Assembly (NCBI GenBank): GCA_034769895.1
Contig: CM068367.1
Location: forward strand, 313,099,986-313,163,985
Reading direction: 5' to 3'
Length of the DNA: 64,000 bases
From: Magicicada septendecula
Taxonomy: Eukaryota; Arthropoda; Insecta; Hemiptera; Cicadidae
Shown: one piece after another, positions 1 through 12,559 of the stretch
Position numbering within the stretch: the stretch's first letter is position 1
Layout of the letters: every line of letters starts with the position of its first letter
The notes under the pieces: generated by a model
Seen by the model: only the letters and a program-made list of their open reading frames with translations
Databases searched by the model: none
What the model was told of the DNA's origin: nothing
Program-made: the position numbers and the translations under genes

Positions 1-535
1 AGAAAAAAATCATACACAAGGAAACAACATTTTTATTGTGCAGAAATTTTGATTAGGACGACATTTAAAATAATAGCAGTTTATTTAAAAGTAAAATTTA
101 GCGAAATTAAATTAGGCCTTTTTTACTTACGTTACACTGCGGTAGTTATATTCCGAAGAAACAAATTTCATAGCCTAACTTTCATAGGTATCGCTTTTGA
201 ATATGTTATCTTAATGCTTATCCTTGAAAGTAGAGTCCAAAACAGTAAACTATTAGATTCTAATTCTTCTACTTTTCAGTATTTGCAATAATAAAAGGCT
301 TGGTGTTAATAAAATGAAATTCGTGATGTTTTTAATGCAGTTATTCCAAACGTGTAAATATTTTATAGCGATCACCTCATGATATCAATAAGAAGTTATA
401 TAAAATAAAATATTATTTTGCGAATAGTATACGAAAAAGGCTCCATTAAAAATAAGTTTGCCGAAAATATTACTCTCACCTGGGTCATCGTACTAATGAT
501 TACGGTAGTCAAAACAATATATTTATGCAGTACAG
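1..535. other. No recognisable feature (AT-rich DNA)
   Basis: No protein similarity, inverted repeat or tandem repeat was recognised here. The 80-codon open frame near the left edge has no recognisable domain and looks like a chance frame in AT-rich sequence. Confidence 0.4.
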
Positions 536-690
536 TACATGAGAGTGATGCATAATACATGCGGGTTCATGGAACATGCTGGAGTTCGTTTTAAGAGAAG
601 CAGTGGAACCGCTTGTCCGTGTAGGGAATATCAAAGTGGTTTGCTATGTTTACTATCATATTACTACGATTGTACAATATGGTACGAAAC
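536..690 (+). repeat. Dispersed repeat family R1, copy 1
   Basis: This stretch resembles 61,078-61,250 on the same strand. Both begin with a recognisable core reading GAGAGTRATGYATAATRC followed by ATGYGG, and both later share GGAATATCAAAG followed by a T-rich tail. Similarity is patchy, suggesting old copies of one interspersed element. No coding capacity is visible. The family is unknown to me; it could be a degraded SINE or an LTR fragment. Confidence 0.45.
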
Positions 691-3600
691 AAACAATCTG
701 TTTAGTTTAAGTTTACACTTAAATTGAAATAAATTCATATAGGATTAAACTCAACACTTTTTGTTATTTGGCGAAATACAGTTGTCATGCTAAATGAATA
801 AATTTTGGTAGAAATAAGACACAAAATTTTAGACTGCCTGTTGAATAAGTCATGTTTTTTACGATGTAAATCTGTAAAACTATTAATCATTTGTAAACGA
901 TTTGTAAAGTGGTTATAAAATGTTTCCAGAAGAAATCAACTTACTTCCTTGACTACGTTACAAACTCCAAAACGGGACTGACATATATTTTGTTTATTAT
1001 TTTTCTATTACGATAATTGTTTTTGAAACACTGATAGACGGTTACACAAATTATATAAAACAAGTAAATTATATTGTGATAAAAAAGGTTTTATTAATTT
1101 ATGTAATAATAAATTTACTTCTTGGCCATACATTCTTCTCATTCCACATTCATCTTCTTATTTTCTTTATTTTCTAGTTACTTTTACCTTAAATTTATAG
1201 ACTGTCTGCTTTATTATAGATATATGTTCATATATATTATAACAACACATTGTTTAATATAAATTGATTTGGGTAGCCCCACGATTTTGGAGCGCCACAA
1301 TTTATATAACATTACTGGTAAAATGTACCAATTAATGGAGTTTGGGTATAATGGTAATAAGAGTAGTCATTGATTTAATTGTAACGAGTTTTCATAATTT
1401 TATTTATAAAACACAAGCGTGTTTAAAAATCTCAACTACTTCGCCATAAATATTCATTATTCTTCGCTTGAAACGTTCAAATGTTGCAGTACATTTAACA
1501 TTAAATAAATCTTATATTCTTTCTTTAATTCTATTTAAATATTTATAAATTTAATTTAAATATTTATTTTATCTATTAAATGCACAGTACAGCATATCAC
1601 TGTACTGTCGCAAAATATATATATATATATATATATAAATATATCTTTTACTTTTGTAAGTAACTCTTCACTGTCTCTTGCAGGATTTTACGTAATATAT
1701 ATGATTTCAGATTAAAAACAACTTCTGCAAGTATATTTTGTTAAATTCTTATCATTATATTTTTATCTAATAATATTTAACATATAATGCATAATACATA
1801 ATAAAAAATATATATGCGATATACATTTTTTCAGCTAAGTTAATGTACTAGGTGCGCCTTACACAGCTGATGTAGAAGCCGAAACGTGTAAAATGTTTCA
1901 GCCCCTGACGATTTCTATGACCATTTTCTTCTAAACAGGAAATAAGCTAAAAAACTAGTTTTTTTGTCCAAACTCGTAGTCAAAAGCAGATTTCACACAT
2001 CACGAACAGATATAGTAGTGTATATTTAGTTTTTCAGCGAAATTCGTGTACACAATTTGTAACTGAACAACAATTTTAATTTTTATTTAAACAGAGTGCC
2101 TGTAGGCCTATTATGTCTCCATTCATTATGCAGAAGGTCAAACTTCTATAAAAATTGCACATACAAATTTCGCATCTGTAAGGGCCCAAACCTATGAAAG
2201 CCAGTATGTTCTTTTCAGTTACATTAAGTGTCAGTCTGGAAACGTCTAACTTACAAGTTCACATTAAGTAAGCGTTTGTTTCAAGTTACATTAATCTGCA
2301 AAGCGTTTAGAAAATTTTTGGGTTTCTGTTATTTTTATTAAGCTTCATCAATGTATGCAATCAATTTTTCTCTGTGCTATAATTTGTTATATCTCTCTTG
2401 TACGATATCTGCGAAGCTAAGATATTATTTAACCTTATGAAATCTTGTAAAAATCCAAATGAATCTTACTTTAAACTATCATCTCAATCTGTCTTAAAGT
2501 AGGCCTACTAAAACCAATTTGTAGTAATCTATTTAAAGTTATTAGATAAAAACTTGACTAACGCTATTTCCAAAGGTTGCTTTGTTGAATAACCAAACGA
2601 AGATCTCTAAAGCAAAAGAAATAAGTCTACAAAAGGCCACAAACTGCTTCATATACTTTCTTTTGAAAATGTTTTGTGGAATAATGGTAGGGTTAATATC
2701 TTACTGTTTTTTTATTTTGTTTAAATGTATTACGTAAAAATTACGTATATGCAGACACATATTTTGTTTTATGTAATTTGTATTTACTTAATTATATATA
2801 TTATATATGTTATACGAATCCTATAATATATGGAGAAGATACTCTATTGAAAACGTCTTTTCAGTTAATATACTCTGCTAAACTTAATTCAAATTAATCT
2901 TTTATCAAGATCACGCCTAGATATTTATCTTCATTAGCTTGAAGCAATGTCAGTTATTTAAAAAAACTAAAGGATAGAATTCTTCTTCGATAATTACTTT
3001 GTTTCGATTTAGTATCATTTTCTTTGACATTATATTTTGTAATTATCTTGTGTAGGCTTAATAAAAGTTTTTAAAGCAACGAAAGCATTGTTATGAGAGT
3101 CCAATAGGTAAGTATTAACTGGATTTTCAGCTGAAGTTGTTACATTATCAGATATAACAGTTGTTAGATGATCAGACAAAGAACTGTAACAGAAGGCCGT
3201 TTTGGACACCATTGAGTTAAGTCGACACAAACCTGTCGATTTTTCTTAACGTTTTGCTTACCAAGTTCTATTTTATACTTACGATTTTAGTATTGGGAGG
3301 AGAGAATTTAGTTATTTGCTAGCATACACCATCTTGTCATATATTGTCGAATGTCTGCCTGATCTCTGAAAATGCAGGTAAGTAAACTTATTACGCCCTC
3401 TTAATCTACTTATATTGTCTTTTGTTATTCAATGTAGTGTTCCATGCACCTTCTGAATCCAAGGTGATGATTTGGTATAAGTTTCGTGTCTCCTACAACC
3501 AACGACAATTTCCAAAAGTAGAGGACCTTTGAAAAAACGGATAAAAGGTTTTTGTTTTGTATGAACATATTTCACCTTCCGTTGTTTTTATTTCCAGCAC

Positions 3601-5990
3601 CAAAATTACTTGTACAACCTTCTACTGACTGGAAAAGTTTCCCAAACTAATAATTACAATAGCCATTTAATAACGATTGCCGTATGAAATTCTACCGTTG
3701 CCTTTTTTAGAATTATCAATCAAACCAAGAATCCTTCGCAGTATTTGTATCTTTTAAGATTTCTGTTTTTAACTCTTGTAATTTCAATTTTGTATGGGCA
3801 GTCCATTGAATATGGTGTTTTAAAATAAAGATGGATTTCTCTGCAACTTTTTATTAACTCGTCAGCAGGATGTACGTCTATTAAATATACTCGTATTTTC
3901 AAATGGCTTTCAAAAAATGTGGCTTTTTCTCAATTGTTAAATATCAATAGCGTTATAGTATCAATCTTCCAGACCCCTTTCGCTTATTTTTGACTTACCT
4001 GTGTGCATTGTTTGTAACCTGTAAGGAGCGCATCAGTCACCTCAGCTGGCAAGATATAGGCCCTCGATATGTCATATCTTATTTGTATCACGAACCAGTT
4101 AAGATTGAGACCTCATTATCTCTTAAGTTTATCCATCTGGTCCCCCACAGTGATTGATTAAAACCGCCGTGAAACAATTGCTTTAACTAACAGAACCACC
4201 GCAAATGAGGTGAATGTGAAGAAACTAAATACTGTCTCATCGGTAACAAAATACTGTCTCATCGCTTCATACCGTTACATTTTCACTAAGACTTACGTTT
4301 CCAATACCGTTCCAATAAGACTTGCGTTTGTTAAGACGTATTTGAGATCTACCTAGTATAAATAACAACGCTATACAGTATTATCTGAATTCTGAAATTA
4401 TGCTTTTGCTCATGGTAAAATTTATACTCAGGTTATTTGATTTTCACTATCCAACTCTAAATAAAATGAAATGGTTCTAGTAGCACAATTTTTAAGTAAT
4501 ATTAAATTTATCTCCCCCTGTTATTTTAACAACATGTATTATAACATTAAATTGAATCTGTAGATTTTAAAAACTATAATTCAAACATTTCAAATCACGT
4601 CTGAGTTCTCATATGTCAAAGTGAAAGAACTTAAAACCACAATACCACAACCACAAAACTCAGAACTAATAACCACAGCTCATTCCTCCACAATCATTGA
4701 CAGTCACATCAATTAAATACAGGTATTTTTAAAGTCTTGAGTATAGTATATTTCGTATGTAATATTTATCACAATAAAATCACGAATAAATTTAAATATA
4801 ATTGTTGTTACACCGACGCGAGAGACAACAGGCAACAGGCGACAGGCGTAGCAGTCTTGTTATGATGGTCACATATTCAGTATTCAGTATATAAGCAAAA
4901 TATCGCTTACTGGGTAGTAAATTAACTATCCTCTGCGCCTTACAAGAGACAAACCGATTATTCTTCAAGTACTGGGAATATTGTAGAATTCTCTGGCATA
5001 ACGTTATTACGTCACACAATTGTTCCTACCGTCAATATAAAAACAACAGGAAGTCCTGTATTGCAAATCAAAGCGATTACTCTTCTGTCTCTTCTGTCTT
5101 TACTACAAAACATGCTATTACTATTTTGTTGTTTAAAAATGGTTCTGTTACAGTTCGATTTACACTAGAATACGATGGAGTTCAAGAACATTGTTCCCAG
5201 ACTCTGTCGTGTCTTGAGTCCATACCAAACGTACAAGGACTGTTGTTAGGAATCCAAAACTAGTTTTTGTTTTTTTTTTTATAATTTTACTAGTAATACA
5301 ATTCTGACGTATGTAAAATGTATGTAGTTTTAAAAAGGAGAGTTCAGGGAGTACAACAGTAAATATACCAGGCTAATTGAAATGCATTTAATACTTTTTA
5401 TTTTTACTAAAACAGCAAAATATTTTTAATTGTACAAAAACCAAACATACAAAATGTAATAAGAGAGGAAGTTTATTTTTTGACCAGTTTAAAACCTCCA
5501 GCGGAAACGTTATAGCAAAAAATCCATATTTTATTTTGATTTGAGATTTTATATTTTTAGGACTATTTAGTTACAAATGAGTGTCGTTAACAACTATTAA
5601 CTTGTTGTGGTCCGCCCGCTGTATGCGGACGTCATGACGACACATCATAAAGAATTTTAATATAATTTTAATTTGAACATACTGTTACTATGGTACTAAA
5701 ATAATTATAAATCTAAAGCTATATGATTTTATTGTTTTACTGCTCTTATCGTTAATAAAAGTACTAATGAGTTGCTTCATAAGCAAAAAAAACTTTAATT
5801 ATCTTCCTTTACATTTACAGATATCGTCAAATTGAGTACCTTCTATACATGGCTTTATGGAAGTCAAACTCAAAAGAAAGCATATTGTAGTTATTTTGTA
5901 CTTTGGAAAGAAAAGATTAACGTATTTTAAGTTTAGTGCAATCATACTTTTTTTTAAGAAAAGAACAGTATTGATAAATATATTGCATTG
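691..5990. other. Unassigned AT-rich DNA
   Basis: No gene was recognised. Small landmarks are a (TA)n run near 1,614-1,637, two copies of TAGGCCTA (2,103 and 2,500), a 15-bp direct duplication AATACTGTCTCATCG near 4,228 and 4,249, and a hairpin with arms GTCCGC/GCGGAC at about 5,612-5,632. The small open frames at 3,030-3,230 and 3,720-3,902 (minus) show no family I can name. Confidence 0.4.
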
Positions 5991-5994
5991 TATA

Positions 5995-6600
5995 TTAAGA
6001 TTCTTTATCCAGTAACTTGGAATGGAACTGTGCGTTGTCCATGATGATGTACGAAGGTTTCTTCAAGTTTTTAACGTGAGAATCTTTCAACCAGTTACAG
6101 AAAATGTTGTAGCCCATGATTTCTCTATTCTTCATGGCACTCCTTTATTTTTTTGAAAGTAAACAGAAGAAGGCAATCAGGTATAAACCTCTTGGAGTGG
6201 CCAGCGTGAAGTAGAATAATTCTGCCTCCCTTTCCTGTTGCGGCTAGCATTAACCCAGATTTTCTCAAGCTATACGATTTCGTCGAAGTTTTCCTTCCTT
6301 ATTTGCCGTAAAACCTGGAACACCAAGCTGTAACAACAACAGTTTACGCCCAACTATCATTTTTAGTGTAAAGCCAGTGTCTTTTAAAACCATTACAAGC
6401 GATGACATATTACCATAGAATAAATCGTAAATCATCATCTTTTAACGAGACCAGACGTTTTCTCAGTTTTGGGTGTTATTTCCGGCAAAAATAATCGCAA
6501 ATATGCCAACGAATTGCGTCAGCCTGAAACTTGTCAAGTTTTAATACGCTGTTACATGTTTTCAATATTTCTCCCTCAGCAATGTTTTTTTCGCTGCGGA
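5995..6600 (-). pseudogene. DDE transposase relic (IS630/Tc1-type, DDE_3-like)
   Basis: Read on the minus strand, successive segments in different frames follow the order of a DDE_3-type transposase. First comes a helix-turn-helix-like segment LDKFQADAIRWHICDYF, then LKDTGFTLKMIVGRKLLLL, then a WVNA motif, then GKGGRIILLHAG, and finally NWLKDSHVKNL followed by IIMDNAQFHSK. The last holds the second catalytic aspartate (MDNA). The first catalytic site is not intact: the residues before WVNA read EKI rather than DET. At least three frameshifts and several stops break the frame. It ends at a stop (5,995-5,997) before any third acidic residue, so the C-terminus is missing. Upstream coding becomes unreadable beyond about 6,600. 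I did not find terminal inverted repeats. In intact relatives the protein cuts and pastes its own element. The family name is from motif memory only. Confidence 0.6.
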
Positions 6601-7410
6601 TTTTTGTAACTGCCTTCTAGCATATTTTAATTCCCGCATACGTCTGCTTAAGACATTTTGTTAGAGGTAAAAGTGTCCATTGTTGTGTCCCTCTCTGTTG
6701 TAAAGCATTCCTTCGCGGAACGAACAAATTCAAGTGCTTGACATCACAAAATCGACACCACGACCACTCGTCCGAGAGGGTGAAGATTTTTTCTGACCAC
6801 TACGTATGCGAGGTTGACCCCCGTTTTTACGAAGTTGACTGTAATCAGTCATAAATTATACCCGTTAAAATATAAGCACTTAATTATAAATGACGTGCTC
6901 CAATAAGTAGTCTTTAAAAAGACTTTAAAAATACTTCAATTACTGAAAACCACTAACTAAAACCAGCAGTAAATTACAAGTGAAACGAGCAAATGTAACG
7001 CGTGAAAATCACAGCGGAACTTCACGCGTTACAGGCAATGGTAAAGAGAACTAGCAACGAGCGCCAATTTCCATGACGCTGATTGGACGAATCCATGCCG
7101 AGCATCCGGTGTTGCGTCACGCATAATCCAATTCCAGTTTAAACAGACTACAGTTGTCCAAGTGGCGTGCCGCTACATCGCGCTGTTGCAAACGTTCACG
7201 TGCAAACACGTATTGTCGGTACTTCTCGTCACAACTCTCTATCGAACAACTCTTCCCCTCTTTCTCTATTATGAAATCATGACACAGTAAAAACTCAGTG
7301 TTTTTTCATAAGCTGGAATACGCTTGTCCTAAATAATGATGATCGAAAATGGTAATTAAACATAGACCTATTTATAGCTGAACATAATATAGACTATTAT
7401 ACACATACTA
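6601..7410. other. Unassigned stretch with a strong hairpin
   Basis: Locally richer in GC than its surroundings. It contains a perfect 12-bp inverted repeat at 6,995-7,032 and no recognisable coding sequence. It could be the 5' flank of the adjacent transposase relic, but I saw no matching terminal repeat. Confidence 0.35.
6995..7032. repeat. Perfect 12-bp inverted repeat (hairpin)
   Basis: GTAACGCGTGAA at 6,995-7,006 is the exact reverse complement of TTCACGCGTTAC at 7,021-7,032, with a 14-base loop. The CpG-rich arms stand out in this AT-rich region. The role is unknown; it may be a subterminal repeat of a transposon or a protein-binding site. Confidence 0.7.
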
Positions 7411-8015
7411 CTACAAATTCCTGTCGTTCTCTGCAGAGCATAGGGCCTCGATGACGCTATGCCAAAGGACTTTAAGTTTGGGCGAGGACTCTGAGCTCTC
7501 CAAATGACTTTCCCTCCTTTTCTGCTTCCATCTCGACAGTTTTCGTCCACGAGATTCTTGGTCTTCCTAGTCTTCTTCTTCCCTAAAGGTTCCAAAAACA
7601 AGCTTGTCGCTTAATTGCATTTTGGTTCTTCCGCAACATATGCCCAATCGACCTCCATTTTCTCCTTTGGATCTGGGTGGCAATGGTTTCCTCGTTTGTA
7701 CTTTTCCAAAGATCTTCATTTGAAACAATGTTGGGCCAGAAAATTTGAAGTATTTTCCTCAGGCACTTATTAATTGTAATTAATTACCTGCAGAGACTTG
7801 GTAATTTCCATTTTGACTTTCCAAGCTTCGCTCTCATTCAACAGCTTTGACAATAGTCTTGAAGATGCGAAGCTTTGTTGAAGTTGATAGGATTTCCAAA
7901 CTGGGTTGAGCTGTATAAAGGCGGATTAGCTTTGCGAATTCTTGTTTTAGCATCTGCACCTGCTCCTCCTTCTTTTGTAATCACACTACCGATGTAATGA
8001 ACTTTGCTAAATATA
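7411..8015 (-). pseudogene. Non-LTR retrotransposon (LINE) reverse-transcriptase C-terminal relic
   Basis: The minus strand reads, in shifting frames, GSVITKEGGAGADAKTRI, then TKLRIFKTIVKAV, then a segment with QIQRRKWRSIGHMLRK, then GRRRLGRPRISW, and near the end WHSVIEALCSAENDRN followed by a stop at 7,411-7,413. This order is typical of the end of the ORF2 endonuclease/reverse-transcriptase protein of insect LINEs (post-RT region with GHxLRK and GRPRxxW motifs). Intact proteins copy the element's RNA into DNA at a nick. Several frameshifts and stops make this copy dead. It is 5'-truncated, as is usual for LINEs. The clade (RTE-like or another) cannot be settled without alignment. Confidence 0.75.
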
Positions 8016-10129
8016 CATACATAAAGGTAGTCTTTTCCAAACTCCCAGTTGTCACTCAGAATGACTGAAATTCTTCCTCATTTATGTTATCGTCTTCATT
8101 ATTGACCTATGGTTACATACAAATAGAGTAGCATATCATACAACAGAGATTACGTTGCTACCACAACAACGTTATGATTGGTTCTTGTGTGCGCACGATA
8201 AACAATTTTTTTTTTAATTTTCGTCATATTTCATTACTTCTGTAGTACTAATCGGTTAACTGTTAAACTAGATTATAGTAATACCAGTGTGTTTTTAAGA
8301 CTCTTAAGATACTTTGAATAAGTGTTTCACTACTTAAAAGCTGTGGTCCGTGTCTGTACATCGATCAAGCAATAAAAGTACGCCTTAAGTCATCTCCTAC
8401 ACCTCGTACAAGTTGTGTCAGATTTGGGATGTAAGATTTCTAACAGTGGTGTTCAAAAAAAACACAGCGAATAAAATGTTAATTTCGGAGTTTAATTAGT
8501 GATTTCTAACATTGGATACCAATCAGGCATCCACGAAAGACGTTTTTCAAAACTCAGTTATTACAAACGAAATAATAGCAAAAAATTATGTTGTCGAAAG
8601 CAAAGGAACGAGAGAAAAAAGGATTCCGACGAAAAGCAAAAGAAACAAAAAAAGACAAGCTGAGGTACGGAAGCAGTTAGCAGAGGACAGGAAAAACACG
8701 GAACAGAAGAAATACAGGCATTGATACAGCAGCAAAACCAGATCCGGTCCTCGTAACAATACATAACACGGGAAAAATCATGAATACGAAAAAAACTAAA
8801 TTAAGTATTTACTTAATCGTGTAGACATGATGTGTAAAAGTAATTGAGACCATTAGTTGAAGCTTACTGCAAAAAGAACTGCGACCGTATTTCATAAAAG
8901 TCATTTTCTTGTAATTGTCAACTGTCGGCAAACGGTGTCTTTCAGATAAGTGGTACTGATCTGTTTCGATCCAATTAATTCCTATTAGTTCCCGATGTTC
9001 TCACTGTATTTTTAAAGTATTCCAAAAGCTACCTTCTTGCTTATGTGTTTATGTTGTTATTAGGATATTACGCGCCTATGTTGGGCGCGTAGTATTACTA
9101 AGTTACGGATAATAACCATCTCAGGGGCATATGCATAAACAAGTACACCCATTATGTGTAATATCAGAAACAGATCTCAGAAAATCTTACGTACAAAACT
9201 CTTTCAAGTCTTTTGCGTCGTTTACAAGGGGATAAATAATGTTACACACTGTGAGACAGAGTACGTCTCTTACATTATCAGACAGAAGTGATCTCGAAGG
9301 GCCACGACAGAGACATTCCCCAGTCTACTGTATAAGTAATAACTCTTTTACGTCTAATGTTTCTGTGACCTGAATTCTGTTAAAGTAGCGTAATATAAAT
9401 CGTATTCTTTACTATCAAACCAATAGCCATTGTTCTGTAATAAATTTCGCTTAACTCACAAGAACTTTTGTACTATTAATAGCAATCTCTTTTTGAACTC
9501 ACAACAATAAATTAAGAGTCAATTTGTCTTTAAACTGTTCCTAATAATATTTAATCACACAAAGGAATATGTTATGTCTATACTAAGTAATACTTTTAAC
9601 TTTCCTTTTATCATCTTTCGGCACACTCAGCCCGCCATTTTGGTGGAAAATGCACGCCAATTGTTATTTGCGTTTTAACAAATCATTGGTTTATCCACTC
9701 CGAATGTTACCACATCCGGTACACACAAATTTGCAAAAGTAATTATTTATAAAATTAATTATTATCTTGGAAGACTGCAAAATTAGTTTTGTAAACTTTT
9801 TGGCAATCTTAAACATCCTTCCCCAAACGCATGCATTTAGAAATGACCGTACTTGAAAAAGTGTAAATGTACAAGCAGGAACATGAGAGTAGTAGTAAGT
9901 TATTTCGATTAATCGTCATAACTGTGCAAGTAAATTCGTTTCATCAGATTGTTCTCGTACCATGTTCGCGGGGCCTGAACACTAAATAATCTTGAGAACC
10001 AGTTTAATAGATTATAATTAGATAATATTTTAAGCACAGAAAATGATGCAATGTTCACATGTCGAAAAGAATTGCGGAGATAATCTGAGGAGAAATTAGG
10101 GTTTCAAAAACGTTTTAGCAGCTATGGTA
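8016..10129. other. Unassigned DNA with one GC-rich hairpin
   Basis: No gene recognised. A lysine-rich open frame at 8,512-8,724 (plus) matches nothing I can name. A 7-bp hairpin ACGCGCC/GGCGCGT sits at 9,070-9,090. Confidence 0.35.
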
Positions 10130-10554
10130 AAAAAAAATTACCAGAGTGCGTTACTTTTTCATATGCTGTGAACATCAATACTCTCTGCACCAGTTTGGCT
10201 TCCATTCTCTTGTACAGACCGCTAATTCCATGCCTCTTTAAAATATAAACCGCTAACTGTAGCATTCCTGCATCTGCTGGTAAATTTTTGTAACCATGGC
10301 CATGCTAGTCGTAACGGATACGTGAGTGCAGTTGCTTTAGCTTTAGCAATAAAATAGCCTAATAAATTCAGTTCAATACCACTCAAACGCTTTTTGATAG
10401 CTTCGTATGTTGCCACATGCAAAGCAGGATTGACAACCAACAATATAGATGGCACTGTACCATTCCATAAAGCAGCTACACCTTCTGTCCGGCTTAAATG
10501 AATTAAACCTACAATTAGTGTTTCATAGCGAGTTTGTCGGTTAATTTCAGCCAT
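10130..10554 (-). pseudogene. Peroxisomal carrier (PMP34/SLC25A17-like) pseudogene fragment
   Basis: A 110-codon frame starts at ATG 10,552-10,554 and reads LSRTEGVAALWNGTVPS, then LLVVNPALHVATYEAIKKR, then AKATALTYPL. These match the central and C-terminal part of mitochondrial-carrier-family proteins, most closely the peroxisomal adenine-nucleotide/CoA carrier PMP34 (ALWNGTxPSxLLVxNPA, YExIKR, KAxATxxTYPL). A frameshift at the T run near 10,284-10,289 then moves the match to another frame, where GISGLYKRMEAKLVQRVL and MFTAYEK follow; this corresponds to the carrier motif GLYKGLEAKLLQTVL. Part of that motif is deleted. Only about half of a roughly 300-residue carrier is present, without visible introns. 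It may be a 5'-truncated processed copy, but no poly(A) tail or target duplication was found. A decayed exon of a once-functional gene is the alternative. Confidence 0.72.
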
Positions 10555-10559
10555 CTTCC

Positions 10560-11885
10560 TTCTTGTGTTTATACCTATAACGGAGTTGTTTTAAAACATA
10601 ATTCCAGCAACAGTAGCAGCAGTGATGGTGGTGGTAGCACTAACGGATAATAAAACAAAAATACAAAAATAATAAACTAAGAATAAGAAGTCGTATTACT
10701 GTAATGTTGCGACAATCAGTCAAACACAAAAAACAAATCTATTAGAATAAAATTCTAAGTGGATACTAGACAGCGTTGATTGAATATAAAATCAATGGAA
10801 AGTAATCAAAACTAAGTAACTTGATTGGCTTTAACTTAGCGTATAAAGTATGAATCCGCACACTACCCCAGACGTAAATGTAACAATATTTATATTTTTT
10901 CATACGGGCTATTGTACTAATATTGACATAAAGTTGTATTATACGCGTACTTCGATTTCAGAATCCTACCGATGTGAGGCCGCACTGACAACACCTACAC
11001 AGCATTGTCAAAACGACTGACGTATGAAAAATTGAGAGCAATAACATTATGAGAACACAGGAAAGCCTGCTTTACTGTTCGAATTAATGTAATTTAAAGA
11101 ATGGAATAAATAAATAATTTGCCAATAATTACATAAGTTACCATAACGGTTTGTAATTGTGTCTTTAACGCAATACCATGAAAATTTTGCAGGAATTTTT
11201 TCTCAAAATGTTGTCAAGTATAGAACGGAAGAGAACAATCATGATCGATTCCCAAAAGGGGAACCATTTTATTTTTGTGTAGATAAATATATTTAAAAGA
11301 CAACAAACACGGCAAAGTAGATAAAGAGATCTTAATATACTTTAACAGGTAAAAGATTAGTTGATAGGTTGAATTTACAAAGCATGTCCTCTCTATCAAT
11401 TCTGTTTGATGGTAAGTTGGACCTATGGAAAACACGTGTAACTTGGTAGTTGGTACTACATACCGCTGAGCCAGCGCACATGGACATGGTAGTCTCAATT
11501 TACAATGAGTCGCACAGCTTGTGTTGTCACGAACCCAACTTTACAAACCTAAAAAAGAAAAAAAACATTTCATTCACTTGCTTATTACGCGTTCACATAG
11601 TTATCATCTCATTTTCTACTTATAAGATACTAGGGCACATATTATGTCTTCATATATAGTGTAATATATACCCACACACATAATGCGTATAATATATTGT
11701 ACTTATTTACTGTATATAACGTAATATTCTTTAATACACATTACATAATATGCATCGTATAGTATTATACGTGTGCCTTTAGAACGACAATTAAGGGTTC
11801 AGTATCGAGTTCCCAGCTCTTTACAGAATTTCTACTCTGGCTTTGTTTGTACAGATGTATTCGCTTTGTACTACAAATTATATTA
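10560..11885. other. Unassigned AT-rich DNA
   Basis: No coding similarity or structured repeat recognised. The open frames at 11,214-11,498 and 11,450-11,659 overlap on opposite strands and look like chance frames. Confidence 0.35.
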
Positions 11886-12150
11886 TGTTGAACGATATGA
11901 AAAATAATTTTCTACGGGCAGTTGAAAACAACGAACGGAACAGGTACGGCTCGGAAAATCTAAATGTATTTCCTTTGTTGACGACTAACAAGCCGAACTT
12001 CACGCCACTTGGAATTAATCCACCTCGCGGTGAAAACTCTATAATTCCTTATACAGCTTTTGTCGTGCAGTAAAAACATGAGTCACGTAGCTGTCTCAGA
12101 TTATGTGACTTTCTCTATGTAGACGTGTGGCAGATAAGATATTCCTAAAT
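11886..12150 (+). repeat. Dispersed repeat family R2, copy 1
   Basis: Closely resembles 43,453-43,720 on the same strand. Shared blocks include TTCCTTTGTTGACGACTAAC, CACGCCACTTGGAAT, CGCGGTGAAAACT and AACATGAGTCACGTA. Small indels distinguish the copies. A 76-codon frame lies inside this copy, but the second copy has indels that break it, so coding is unlikely. This is probably a piece of an interspersed element of unknown class. Confidence 0.7.
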
Positions 12151-12555
12151 GCATTCATAGAGTCAAATAAGTCACATTCATTCTCACAGAATCTAGAAAA
12201 ATAGGCAGACATCCAGCAGTTATATTTTAGTAGTTCATTAACATGGTCTAGTACGAAATTTTAATTGCATTGATACTTAAAAGAAATAATATTTAGGCTC
12301 AGATAATCTCAATCATGTGTGTATGAATAGACAACACAATGTCAATAACACGTACATTCTATCTTCAAACAGAAATTGCATTGTAGCTTATGTTGTAATT
12401 TTATGTTCTGATTGCAAGCATAGAACAGAATCTGCAGAATAAACGATGACGATCAAGAATGTGATTATTAGCCTCGCCAAGACAAAGACAATGATAATTA
12501 CTAGGCAAGCAAGACAACACAGAATAGTAAACAACAATAAGGAAATTGAACAAAT
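12151..12555. other. Unassigned DNA upstream of a LINE relic
   Basis: No recognisable feature. It may include a more degraded 5' part of the LINE that becomes readable at about 12,560. Confidence 0.3.
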
Positions 12556-12559
12556 TTTT

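Noticed and set aside
1865..1900. Hammerhead-like text CTGATGTAGAAGCCGAAACG
   Set aside because: The conserved core reads CTGATGT rather than CTGANGA and no stem II can form before GAAAC, although ACAC/GTGT flank it. Perhaps a very degraded copy, not reportable as a ribozyme.
3030..3230. Possible exon on the minus strand preceded by an AG acceptor-like site
   Set aside because: No protein family recognised and no second exon found nearby.
8512..8724. Lysine-rich 70-codon open frame
   Set aside because: No recognisable domain, no ATG at the frame's start (it opens with TTG), and low-complexity composition.
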